From positions 1 through 11,004 of the forward strand of contig CAYVTA010000071.1 in assembly GCA_964454355.1 (NCBI GenBank): DNA of 11,004 nt, written 5' to 3'. The position numbers and the translations under genes are program-made. The stretch comes from UBA1081 sp964454355 (GTDB lineage: Bacteria; Bacillota; Clostridia; Oscillospirales; Acutalibacteraceae). This document shows, piece by piece, positions 1-5,450 of this stretch. Within the stretch, counting starts at the first letter, position 1. Every line of letters starts with the position of its first letter. The notes below the pieces were generated by a model. The model had not been told where the DNA came from, did not search any database, and saw nothing but the letters and a program-made list of their open reading frames with translations.

Positions 1-14
1 CACATAAAAGTTTT

Positions 15-176
15 GGTCGAGCTTTTTCAAAAGCTCGTGGGTTTCAAAAGGGCAAAGCCCTTTGTCGCACTCCGCAGAGTGCGAAATTCCTTTGCTTGAA
101 AAAGCGCAGGAGGGGAACAAAAACAGTCCTGCGTGACTGTTTTTGTGTGGGGGAACCCTCGCCAGGGGGGGGTCCC
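15..176. repeat. Cluster of consecutive hairpins (intergenic repeat/terminator-rich region)
   Basis: Four perfect short hairpins follow each other, then a G-rich one: arms 18-26/29-37 (CGAGCTTTT/AAAAGCTCG), 47-53/57-63 (AAAGGGC/GCCCTTT), 65-72/77-84 (TCGCACTC/GAGTGCGA), 117-128/135-146 (ACAAAAACAGTC and its complement), and a bulged G/C structure around 151-176 that includes a run of eight G at 165-172. No credible reading frame covers it. It lies downstream of the minus-strand radical SAM gene. Such dense stacking exceeds what one terminator needs and looks like dispersed intergenic repeat material, which is an inference from style; no second copy is in the window. Confidence 0.6.
117..146. 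terminator. Bidirectional intrinsic terminator after the radical SAM gene
   Basis: A perfect 12-bp stem (117-128 with 135-146) with a 6-nt loop. The arms carry A5 on one side and T5 on the other, so either strand gives a GC-containing stem ending in a U-rich tail. It sits 55 nt beyond the stop codon of the minus-strand gene ending at 201, a sensible place to end the ppa-ECF-radical SAM transcript. Confidence 0.65.
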
Positions 177-200
177 GTCACATCACCGATAAATTATTGT

Positions 201-806
201 TTATTTAATATAACTTCTGACTCTGAGATCGATACCTTTATCATCACAGAGTTTTTTGCATTTCTTTATATTTTCATCGCCTATAGTATCTACAACGGAC
301 ATTTTGACTGTGGGAATATATTTCTGACAGTCTTTTGTGAATTTTATCATTGCCTCAAAGGCTTCAATTCCGAATTTCGGATGAACGATATTGTTGTAGC
401 TTTCTGCATCGGGTGCATTTAGACTGACCGAAACAGAATCAATAAGTCCGTGCATCCGTTCTGCACTGTTGTCACATTTGTTAATGAGATCTGACAATCC
501 GTTTGTGTTAAGACGGATTTTTACATTGTGCTTGTTTTTAATGTATTCGGCAGTTTTCAAAAGCTTTTCCAATGCACAGGTAGGTTCTCCGAATCCACAG
601 AAAACTACATCTTCAACACCCGTCCAATCAAAAACATCAATTGCTGTTATGATTTCATCCATACCGGGCTCATGATCGAGCCACAGACTACCCATATCGC
701 CTAAGCCTGATTTGTTATGTCTCAAACAAAATTCACAGTCACAGGGACAGGCGTTTGTTATATTGAAATATACTTTACTGCCGTATGTGTAAATAATATT
801 TTCCAT
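201..806 (-). CDS. Radical SAM protein, TatD-associated family type
   Basis: This 201-residue protein carries the radical SAM iron-sulfur signature CxxxCxxC at Cys20, Cys24 and Cys27 (within NACPCDCEFC), which would bind a [4Fe-4S] cluster and S-adenosylmethionine. It is followed by a CGFGEP segment (the SAM-contacting GGE-like motif) and an RLNTNG strand motif, both typical of the radical SAM partial TIM barrel. Size and motifs match the short 'TatD family-associated' radical SAM proteins of Firmicutes; the reaction of that family is not known to me. No TatD gene is present in the window. The start is ATG at 806, 17 nt after the stop of the ECF gene, with only a weak AGAAAG ribosome site, so it is probably co-transcribed with ppa and the ECF gene. 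The family call is from motif recognition; radical SAM membership is certain. Confidence 0.85.
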   Translation of the reverse strand: MENIIYTYGSKVYFNITNACPCDCEFCLRHNKSGLGDMGSLWLDHEPGMDEIITAIDVFDWTGVEDVVFCGFGEPTCALEKLLKTAEYIKNKHNVKIRLNTNGLSDLINKCDNSAERMHGLIDSVSVSLNAPDAESYNNIVHPKFGIEAFEAMIKFTKDCQKYIPTVKMSVVDTIGDENIKKCKKLCDDKGIDLRVRSYIK

Positions 807-823
807 AAATTAAATCTTTCTGT

Positions 824-1330
824 TTAAATTTTACCGCCAAGCTTTGACTTGAGCCGCATCTTGTCAAATGCTGCACCGATTATATAGAATACGATCATAC
901 TTGCCGTTGCTTGAACTAAATTCCAGATGATTCCGGGGACAGCAGCTCCTGCACCGTAAAAAACCGTATCTGCAACAAAATAAATTGCAGGTGTAATGAC
1001 AATACCTGCGAGAGGAGCGAGGCGGTTGCGTTTTGCAAGAATTTTATCGTTTTTATTTGAAAATGCAACAGTAAGAAGAGTTTTTACGATAATTGTAAAG
1101 GGAGCATATGCTGTGTATCCCGAAAGAACATCCGCAAGACCGCCGCCCACAGCAGCAGCCACCATTGCATAGGGAAGAGGCAGGAATGTTGCCGCAAGAT
1201 AAATCATTGTATCTCCCAAATGAACATATCCGCCACCCGGAATAGGGATTTTCGGAAAAAATGTAAAACCTGCAACAAGAGCGGCAAACATTGATGTTAA
1301 AACGATTTTTATTAGCTTTTTGTTTTTCAT
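824..1330 (-). CDS. ECF transporter S component (substrate-binding membrane subunit), substrate unknown
   Basis: A 168-residue, very hydrophobic protein with five or six predicted membrane segments (roughly residues 6-25, 40-50, 53-70, 76-90, 103-125, 130-155). The stretch GGYVHLGD (33-40), followed by a helix and a GGGLADxxSGY loop (62-72), is characteristic of the substrate-capture subunits of energy-coupling factor vitamin and precursor importers. Such subunits work with a shared EcfT and ATPases EcfA/A', none of which is in the window, so it is presumably a group II subunit using a module encoded elsewhere. The frame stays open upstream to 1456, but that part overlaps ppa out of frame and is not hydrophobic, so the start is placed at ATG 1330 (MKNKK), 34 nt after the ppa stop. 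A thiamine/pyrimidine-like or other vitamin substrate is possible but cannot be read from sequence. Confidence 0.8.
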   Translation of the reverse strand: MKNKKLIKIVLTSMFAALVAGFTFFPKIPIPGGGYVHLGDTMIYLAATFLPLPYAMVAAAVGGGLADVLSGYTAYAPFTIIVKTLLTVAFSNKNDKILAKRNRLAPLAGIVITPAIYFVADTVFYGAGAAVPGIIWNLVQATASMIVFYIIGAAFDKMRLKSKLGGKI

Positions 1331-1364
1331 AATATATTCGCCCCGATGTGAAAACGTATCGTTT

Positions 1365-1907
1365 TTACTCTGCAGCCTCACCGAATTTTGCGTTATAGTT
1401 TTCAATTGCCGCAGTAATAATCTCAATTGCCGCATCGGAATCTTTGACCTCATCAACTGCAGTTTCCTTGTGCTCTAAAGCTTTGTAGACAGTGAAGAAG
1501 TGAGTCATTTCATCGTAAATATGTCTGGGCAGAGCAAAAATGCTTCTGTAAACATTATAAGTCGGGTCACCAAAAGGAACTGCAATGATCTTTTCATCAG
1601 ATCTGCCATTGTCGATCATTTTGATAACACCAATTGGATAACATCTTACAAGTGTGAGGGGATCAAGAGGCTCGGAACAGAGAACAAGAACATCAAGCGG
1701 ATCAAGGTCATCTGCATATGTTCTGGGAATAAAACCGTAATTTGCAGGATAGTGGGTCGATGTGTGAAGCACACGGTCAAGCATAATAAGCCCAGTTTCT
1801 TTGTCAAGCTCATATTTGTTTTTGCTTCCTTTAGGGATTTCAACAACAGCCATGAAATCCTCCGGCTTGATTCTCTCAGGATTGATTGAATGCCATATGT
1901 TGCTCAT
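1365..1907 (-). CDS. ppa: Inorganic pyrophosphatase, soluble family I
   Basis: This 180-residue cytoplasmic enzyme hydrolyses pyrophosphate to two phosphates, pulling forward biosynthetic reactions such as nucleotide-sugar, DNA and aminoacyl-tRNA synthesis. The family I signature is present as DLDPLDVLVL, with metal ligands Asp67, Asp69 and Asp72. Glu23, Lys31, Glu33, Tyr57, Asp99, Asp104 and Lys106 align with the active-site residues of the E. coli enzyme at an offset of two. Length is normal for the family. Many Firmicutes instead use the unrelated family II (DHH-type) enzyme, so a family I copy is a lineage marker. The ATG start has a strong AGGAGGAG site at 1915-1922. It is the first gene of a probable ppa-ECF-radical SAM unit. 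Confidence 0.96.
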   Translation of the reverse strand: MSNIWHSINPERIKPEDFMAVVEIPKGSKNKYELDKETGLIMLDRVLHTSTHYPANYGFIPRTYADDLDPLDVLVLCSEPLDPLTLVRCYPIGVIKMIDNGRSDEKIIAVPFGDPTYNVYRSIFALPRHIYDEMTHFFTVYKALEHKETAVDEVKDSDAAIEIITAAIENYNAKFGEAAE

Positions 1908-1922
1908 AAAATGTCTCCTCCT

Positions 1923-1951
1923 ATTATATTAAATATTTATGCTTTCGTCAA
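1923..1951 (-). promoter_or_regulatory. Promoter of ppa
   Basis: On the minus strand, TTGACG (1946-1951) and TATAAT (1923-1928) are separated by exactly 17 nt, close to an ideal vegetative promoter. The -10 box is directly adjacent to the AGGAGGAG ribosome site at 1915-1922, so the predicted transcription start falls inside or at the end of that site. Confidence 0.7.
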
Positions 1952-1971
1952 TTGATAATTTTGTAAATATA

Positions 1972-1998
1972 AAGCCTGCACCGTAAGGGTACAGGCTT
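1972..1998 (-). terminator. Terminator of the rplU-prp-rpmA operon
   Basis: An 11-bp stem with one G-U wobble when read on the minus strand (1988-1998 with 1972-1982) and a 5-nt loop, starting 14 nt beyond the rpmA stop codon. The tail TTTATATTT is only moderately U-rich, so some read-through into ppa is possible. Confidence 0.75.
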
Positions 1999-2012
1999 CA
2001 AGGTTTTATAAA

Positions 2013-2291
2013 TCAGTTTTCGTAAACGCTGACCTTCTTGCGGTCTTTACCCATACGCTCAAACTTAACGGTACCGTTAACAAGAGCAAAGAGTGTATCA
2101 TCTGAACCCTTGCCGACATTATTGCCGGGATGGATGTGAGTACCTCTCTGACGAACAAGAATTGTTCCTGCATTAACAGTTTGACCGTCTGCACGCTTTA
2201 CGCCGAGTCTCTTTGATTCAGAATCACGGCCGTTACGGGTTGAACCTGCACCCTTTTTATGTGCGAAGAGCTGAATGTTTATTTTGAGCAT
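2013..2291 (-). CDS. rpmA: 50S ribosomal protein L27 (with cleavable N-terminal extension)
   Basis: A 92-residue basic protein with the full L27 sequence: HKKGAGSTRNGRDSESKRLGVK at the mature N-terminus, which reaches toward the peptidyl-transferase centre, then the RQRGTHIHPGNNVGKGSDDTLFAL core. It begins with MLKINIQLFA, the Firmicutes-type extension that must be cut off (after LFA, before HKKG) by the protease Prp. The prp gene lies directly upstream with a 2-nt gap. The ribosome site GGAGGTG at 2297-2303 is embedded in the last codons of prp, giving strong independent initiation. Length and sequence are standard. Confidence 0.98.
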   Translation of the reverse strand: MLKINIQLFAHKKGAGSTRNGRDSESKRLGVKRADGQTVNAGTILVRQRGTHIHPGNNVGKGSDDTLFALVNGTVKFERMGKDRKKVSVYEN

Positions 2292-2293
2292 AA

Positions 2294-2605
2294 TTACACC
2301 TCCGTAGTTATTTTGATAAAGTCCGGATTATCTTTGGAAAGCTCCGCTAAATGAAGCTGTAAACCCTTGAGAATATCCGACGCAGCTTCAGATGAGCTGC
2401 CGAGCATGACTTTCATATATCCGTCATCAACTTCGGTATCTGTTTCAACACCGAGAATTTCCGTAACTGTGTTGACCGCCATATACGCTGCAGATGAAAC
2501 TGCTGCACATATTATGTCACGTCCGCATTCAGCATAACCGGAATGTCCGTCAATTACGAAGCCGTAAGGCTTTTTGTCACGGATATAAAACTTTGCCCGA
2601 ATCAT
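2294..2605 (-). CDS. prp: Ribosomal-processing cysteine protease Prp
   Basis: This 103-residue protein (YsxB/Prp family) is the cysteine protease that removes the N-terminal extension of L27 in Firmicutes, as established in Staphylococcus aureus. The catalytic pair is visible as His21 in GHSGYAECG and Cys33 in DIICAAVS. The gene lies between rplU and rpmA, as usual. Its ATG overlaps the rplU stop codon (TAATG), and no Shine-Dalgarno sequence precedes it, so translation probably depends on re-initiation by ribosomes finishing rplU. This fits a catalytic protein needed in much smaller amounts than L21 and L27. Confidence 0.95.
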   Translation of the reverse strand: MIRAKFYIRDKKPYGFVIDGHSGYAECGRDIICAAVSSAAYMAVNTVTEILGVETDTEVDDGYMKVMLGSSSEAASDILKGLQLHLAELSKDNPDFIKITTEV

Positions 2606-2916
2606 TAAGCGTTGATTGAAGCAACTTCAATCTTTGTGTAGGGCTGTCTGTGGCCCATCTTACGCTTTTCGTTTTTCTTTGCTTTGTAGGTTGAAACAGT
2701 AATCTTCTTGCCCTTGCCGTTTTTAACAGCCTTAGCAACAACTGTAGCACCTGCAACATAGGGAGCACCGACTTTAATGCCGTCATCTGCACCTACAGCA
2801 ATAACCTTATCAAAAACTACTTCGCTGTCAGCCTCAACGTCAAGCTTCTCGATGAAAACGATTGAGCCTTCCTCGACTTTGTACTGCTTGCCGCCTGTTT
2901 CGATAATTGCGTACAT
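2605..2916 (-). CDS. rplU: 50S ribosomal protein L21
   Basis: A 103-residue 23S rRNA-binding protein with the typical start MYAIIETGGKQYKVEEG and the conserved C-terminal KMGHRQPYTKIEV segment. It is first in the rplU-prp-rpmA operon. The start is ATG at 2916, preceded by AGGAAGG at 8-9 nt. Length matches the family. The long structured leader upstream suggests autoregulation. Confidence 0.98.
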   Translation of the reverse strand: MYAIIETGGKQYKVEEGSIVFIEKLDVEADSEVVFDKVIAVGADDGIKVGAPYVAGATVVAKAVKNGKGKKITVSTYKAKKNEKRKMGHRQPYTKIEVASINA

Positions 2917-3005
2917 TGATTTACCTTCCTTATAAAGACTCGCTGCGACGGGCGGTTAAAACTCTTGTAAGGGCATGGTTATCCCTTGCCTGCCACATGC
3001 GGCGT
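2917..3005 (-). promoter_or_regulatory. L21 leader-like structured 5' UTR of rplU
   Basis: About 85-90 nt lie between the predicted transcription start near 3003-3005 and the rplU ATG. This segment is much more GC-rich than its AT-rich upstream flank. It contains short hairpins on the minus strand, including AAGGG/CCCTT around GATAACCATG and GCCG/TGGC around CATG near its 5' end. Firmicutes rplU operons are known to carry an L21 leader RNA in this position. I assign it by position and structure; a covariance-model match was not possible here. Likely role: feedback control by L21 or another operon product. Confidence 0.6.
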
Positions 3006-3009
3006 ATAA

Positions 3010-3039
3010 ATTTTATCATATTTAATATAACATTGTCAA
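3010..3039 (-). promoter_or_regulatory. Promoter of the rplU-prp-rpmA operon
   Basis: Consensus -35 TTGACA (3034-3039) and -10 TAAAAT (3010-3015) on the minus strand, 18 nt apart. A TG one base before the -10 makes it an extended -10 promoter. Strength fits ribosomal protein genes. Confidence 0.75.
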
Positions 3040-3057
3040 TAACAAATTAAAGTTTTA

Positions 3058-3146
3058 TTGCAAAATTAAGTGTTGTTATAAACATGATTTATAATGCATA
3101 ATGCACAATTAAACAATAAGTAATATTGTTTATCTTAATTTTGCAA
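3058..3146. repeat. 13-bp inverted repeat pair enclosing an AT-rich hairpin at the 3' end of tadA
   Basis: TTGCAAAATTAAG at 3058-3070 and its exact complement at 3134-3146 enclose 63 bp that hold a second hairpin (AAACAATA 3111-3118 with TATTGTTT 3124-3131) and the palindromic stretch ATAATGCATAATGCAC. The right arm encodes the last residues of TadA. It could be a small non-autonomous insertion with terminal inverted repeats, or simply an AT-rich transcription-ending structure. Confidence 0.4.
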
Positions 3147-3573
3147 AAAATTCTGTCATCAGCTCTCTGCAATCATTTTCCATAAAGCCCTCCTGCAATT
3201 CAGGCTGATGATTGTAAGGCAAATTAAAAAGAGCAGTCACAGAGGAGCAAGATCCTGCTTTCAGATCATATGCTCCGTAAAACACTTTTTTAATTCGAGC
3301 ATTGATAATTGCTCCTGCACACATAGGACAAGGCTCTAACGTGACATACATTGTACAATCGGAAAGCCGCCAGCTTCCCAGTGCTTTACAGGCATTGTCA
3401 ACAGCTTGAATTTCAGCGTGTCCCAGTGCATTTTTATTTTTTTCTCGTGTGTTTCTGCCCTCTGCAATAATTTCGCCGTTTTTGGCGATTACGGCACCTA
3501 CAGGCACCTCACCTTCATTAAGAGCCTCTCTTGCAAGCTCTATTGCTCGGGTCATAAGTTCTCTGTGTGTCAT
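3130..3573 (-). CDS. tadA: tRNA adenosine(34) deaminase
   Basis: This 147-residue enzyme converts adenosine to inosine at the wobble position of tRNA-Arg(ACG), letting one tRNA read several CGN codons. The zinc deaminase motifs are intact: His52-Ala-Glu54 (zinc ligand and proton shuttle) and Pro-Cys82-Pro-Met-Cys85 (zinc ligands). The substrate-side segments VPVGAV and GRNTRE also match. The family is close to guanine deaminases, but the PCPMCAGAI context and the length favour TadA. The ATG start at 3573 has GGAG 8 nt upstream. The gene stands apart from its neighbours: 67 nt after the phosphoesterase stop with a hairpin between them, and over 200 nt before rplU. Confidence 0.95.
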   Translation of the reverse strand: MTHRELMTRAIELAREALNEGEVPVGAVIAKNGEIIAEGRNTREKNKNALGHAEIQAVDNACKALGSWRLSDCTMYVTLEPCPMCAGAIINARIKKVFYGAYDLKAGSCSSVTALFNLPYNHQPELQEGFMENDCRELMTEFFAKLR

Positions 3574-3588
3574 AATGTTACTCCGAGA

Positions 3589-3625
3589 TAAACAACAATT
3601 TAGCAGTACGCTAAATTATTGTTTA
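3589..3625. repeat. AT-rich hairpin between the phosphoesterase gene and tadA
   Basis: TAAACAA-C-AATTTAGC (3589-3604) pairs with GCTAAATT-A-TTGTTTA (3610-3625): 15 base pairs with one internal mismatch and a 5-nt loop. No good U-tract follows on the minus strand, so it may act as an attenuator, an mRNA end stabiliser or a repeat, not a classical terminator. The outer TAAACAA/TTGTTTA arms resemble those of the hairpin beyond the other end of tadA. Confidence 0.6.
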
Positions 3626-3640
3626 TTACATTAAATATAA

Positions 3641-4807
3641 TCACAGATACATTCTGTTATATCTTGGGCTGATATCAAATGTACCGTCGTGTTCGATATC
3701 GGTAATAGTCACGCCTTGAGGCCAATCTTTTTCGTTACAGTCGCATTTTTCATCCAGAGTATAGGTTTCATATCCACAGTACTGATTATATACAAGATAA
3801 ACACCGTCATATATTGCACAAAAGTCATTTACATGATCATGACCGCTGAAAACAGCCTGAGTGCTGTCCAATTCCTTAATCAAAGAGAACATTCCGCTGT
3901 TAAAAGCTGAACTTCCGACAGTTTCGTATGCAGTGCCGTAAAGAATTTCGCATTTGTCTGTAAAAGCAAATTTTCCGTTATCCTGCATTTCAGAGTCGAT
4001 TGCATTTTCGTACTCCTTAATGGGAATATGCATATACATAAATGACTTTACATCACCGTACTTTTCTTTTAGTTCGGTGACTTTTTCTTTATACCAATCC
4101 ATCTGATTCTGCTTAATAAAATCATAACCCGTTATATTTTCGTCAGCACCGTGAGACTTCAAATATTCAGGATATACATCTCTGCCGGAGTCAAACATAA
4201 AAAGAGTTTTAAGCAATTCATTTTCATTTTTCATTATATTGATACAATAATTGCCATAGCCAAAAAGCTCTTTTTTGCCGTGCATGGCGAGGCAGTGGGG
4301 AAATTTTGACTGACAGGACATAAGCAAGTGCTTAAATCTGCCTTTTTCCTCTCTTGCCTCATGATTGCCGAAAACGAACGCCCAATAAACACCGATTTTT
4401 TCCATAAACTGAGCAAACTGAACGGAATCAAAATGTTGAAATTTTGACTGGATAACATCACCTGTAAGAATGACAAGGTCGGGAGAGGTGGCTTTAATAT
4501 GCTTCATAAACATATCCATGCACTTAAAACGCAAATCGGTTTCATCTCCGAAATGGAAATCCGTAGATGAGAGTATTCTGAATCCGTCATTCAATATTTT
4601 TCCGTTTTTATCGACTTTCGCAATCGTTACGGAATCTTCGGTTCTTTCAAGAACCTTGATTTTAGAACCAACATGGCTCACTTTTACCTGTTCGGAAAAC
4701 ATAAGCTTGCCGAGCTTGCCTTTAGTTGCCTTGTAAAGTCCCCTGTCCGCTGAAAGAAGAGCCTTGTCAGCAGTTATTCTCAAATTTTCATATAATTCAG
4801 TAAGCAT
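3641..4807 (-). CDS. Calcineurin-like metallophosphoesterase, function unknown
   Basis: A 388-residue protein whose residues about 76-330 carry every two-metal phosphoesterase motif in order: Asp83-x-His85 (STDFHFGD), Gly116-Asp117 (TGDVI), Gly-Asn148-His149-Glu (FGNHEA), His260 (YMHIP) and Gly-His323-Asp-His325 (SGHDHVN). The layout resembles the Dcr2/purple-acid-phosphatase-like branch, judging from the STDFHF, GNHE and GHDH spacing. The first ~75 residues are a lysine-rich helical-looking region followed by beta-like sequence; there is no signal peptide or membrane segment, so it should be cytoplasmic. The substrate is unknown. The start lies 1 nt after the pth stop (TAATATG), with AGGAG 12 nt upstream inside pth, implying translational coupling to pth and glmU. 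No active-site residue appears missing. Confidence 0.88.
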   Translation of the reverse strand: MLTELYENLRITADKALLSADRGLYKATKGKLGKLMFSEQVKVSHVGSKIKVLERTEDSVTIAKVDKNGKILNDGFRILSSTDFHFGDETDLRFKCMDMFMKHIKATSPDLVILTGDVIQSKFQHFDSVQFAQFMEKIGVYWAFVFGNHEAREEKGRFKHLLMSCQSKFPHCLAMHGKKELFGYGNYCINIMKNENELLKTLFMFDSGRDVYPEYLKSHGADENITGYDFIKQNQMDWYKEKVTELKEKYGDVKSFMYMHIPIKEYENAIDSEMQDNGKFAFTDKCEILYGTAYETVGSSAFNSGMFSLIKELDSTQAVFSGHDHVNDFCAIYDGVYLVYNQYCGYETYTLDEKCDCNEKDWPQGVTITDIEHDGTFDISPRYNRMYL

Positions 4808-4808
4808 A

Positions 4809-5435
4809 TTATTTCTTTTCTCCTGTCAATTGACAATTTTGCATAGCCTTATCAATATCGCCGTCAAGAATATATCTTACAGCTTCACAGGCTTTTTCCA
4901 TTGTCCGGACTAAAACTTCTTTATCATGATTTGAAAAGCTGCCAAGCACATAATCTTTAAGATCATAATCCGGATGAGGCTTTGCACCTACGCCGATTTT
5001 GATTCTGGGAAAATTATCACTGTTAAGATGATAAACAATACTCTTTACACCGTTGTGACTGCCTGCAGAGCCTTTTCTTCTTATTCTCAAGGCTCCCAAG
5101 GGAATGTCAATATCATCAAAAATAATCAGGCATTTTTCCGGCGGAACCTTGTAAAACTGTGCCGCCTCACGGATGGCCTCACCGCTGTTATTCATGTATG
5201 TTTGAGGTCTCATGACAAGACAGCGATGACCTTCAATGACTGTGTCAGCAACAACTGACTTAAATTTAATTCGGTCGGTTTTAAATCCCTCTTTATTAGA
5301 AAGAATATCAAGACACAGAAATCCGGCGTTGTGACGTGAGTATTCATACTCTTTGCCCGGATTGCCCAGACCTGCAATGATGTATTCAATTCCGCCACCT
5401 GAGCTTTTATTTGAAAACTTATTGAAAAATCCCAT
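4809..5435 (-). CDS. pth: Peptidyl-tRNA hydrolase
   Basis: This 208-residue enzyme releases peptides from peptidyl-tRNA that dropped off ribosomes, recycling the tRNA. Conserved residues are visible: Asn25 in GLGNPG, catalytic His35 in YSRHNAGF, Asn82 in QTYMNNSG, Asp107 in the FDDIDIPLG segment and Asn128 in GSHNGVKS, matching E. coli Asn10, His20, Asn68, Asp93 and Asn114. It has about 15 extra residues before the usual IIAGLGNPG start (MGFFNKFSNKSSGGG), a flexible basic tail. ATG at 5435 is kept because AAGGAT lies in the 15-nt gap after glmU and no internal start fits better. It is the middle gene of glmU-pth-phosphoesterase. Confidence 0.97.
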   Translation of the reverse strand: MGFFNKFSNKSSGGGIEYIIAGLGNPGKEYEYSRHNAGFLCLDILSNKEGFKTDRIKFKSVVADTVIEGHRCLVMRPQTYMNNSGEAIREAAQFYKVPPEKCLIIFDDIDIPLGALRIRRKGSAGSHNGVKSIVYHLNSDNFPRIKIGVGAKPHPDYDLKDYVLGSFSNHDKEVLVRTMEKACEAVRYILDGDIDKAMQNCQLTGEKK

Positions 5436-5450
5436 ATGTTAATCCTTAAT

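Noticed and set aside
96..422. 108-residue plus-strand reading frame at the left edge
   Set aside because: It runs through the hairpin cluster and antisense to the radical SAM gene, with no ribosome site and no recognisable protein features.
1331..1456. N-terminal extension of the ECF S component to 1456
   Set aside because: It overlaps the ppa coding region out of frame, and the family starts at the hydrophobic helix after MKNKK; ATG 1330 is a better start.
1500..1889. 129-residue frame opposite ppa
   Set aside because: Antisense to a full-length, clearly recognised pyrophosphatase; no independent signals.
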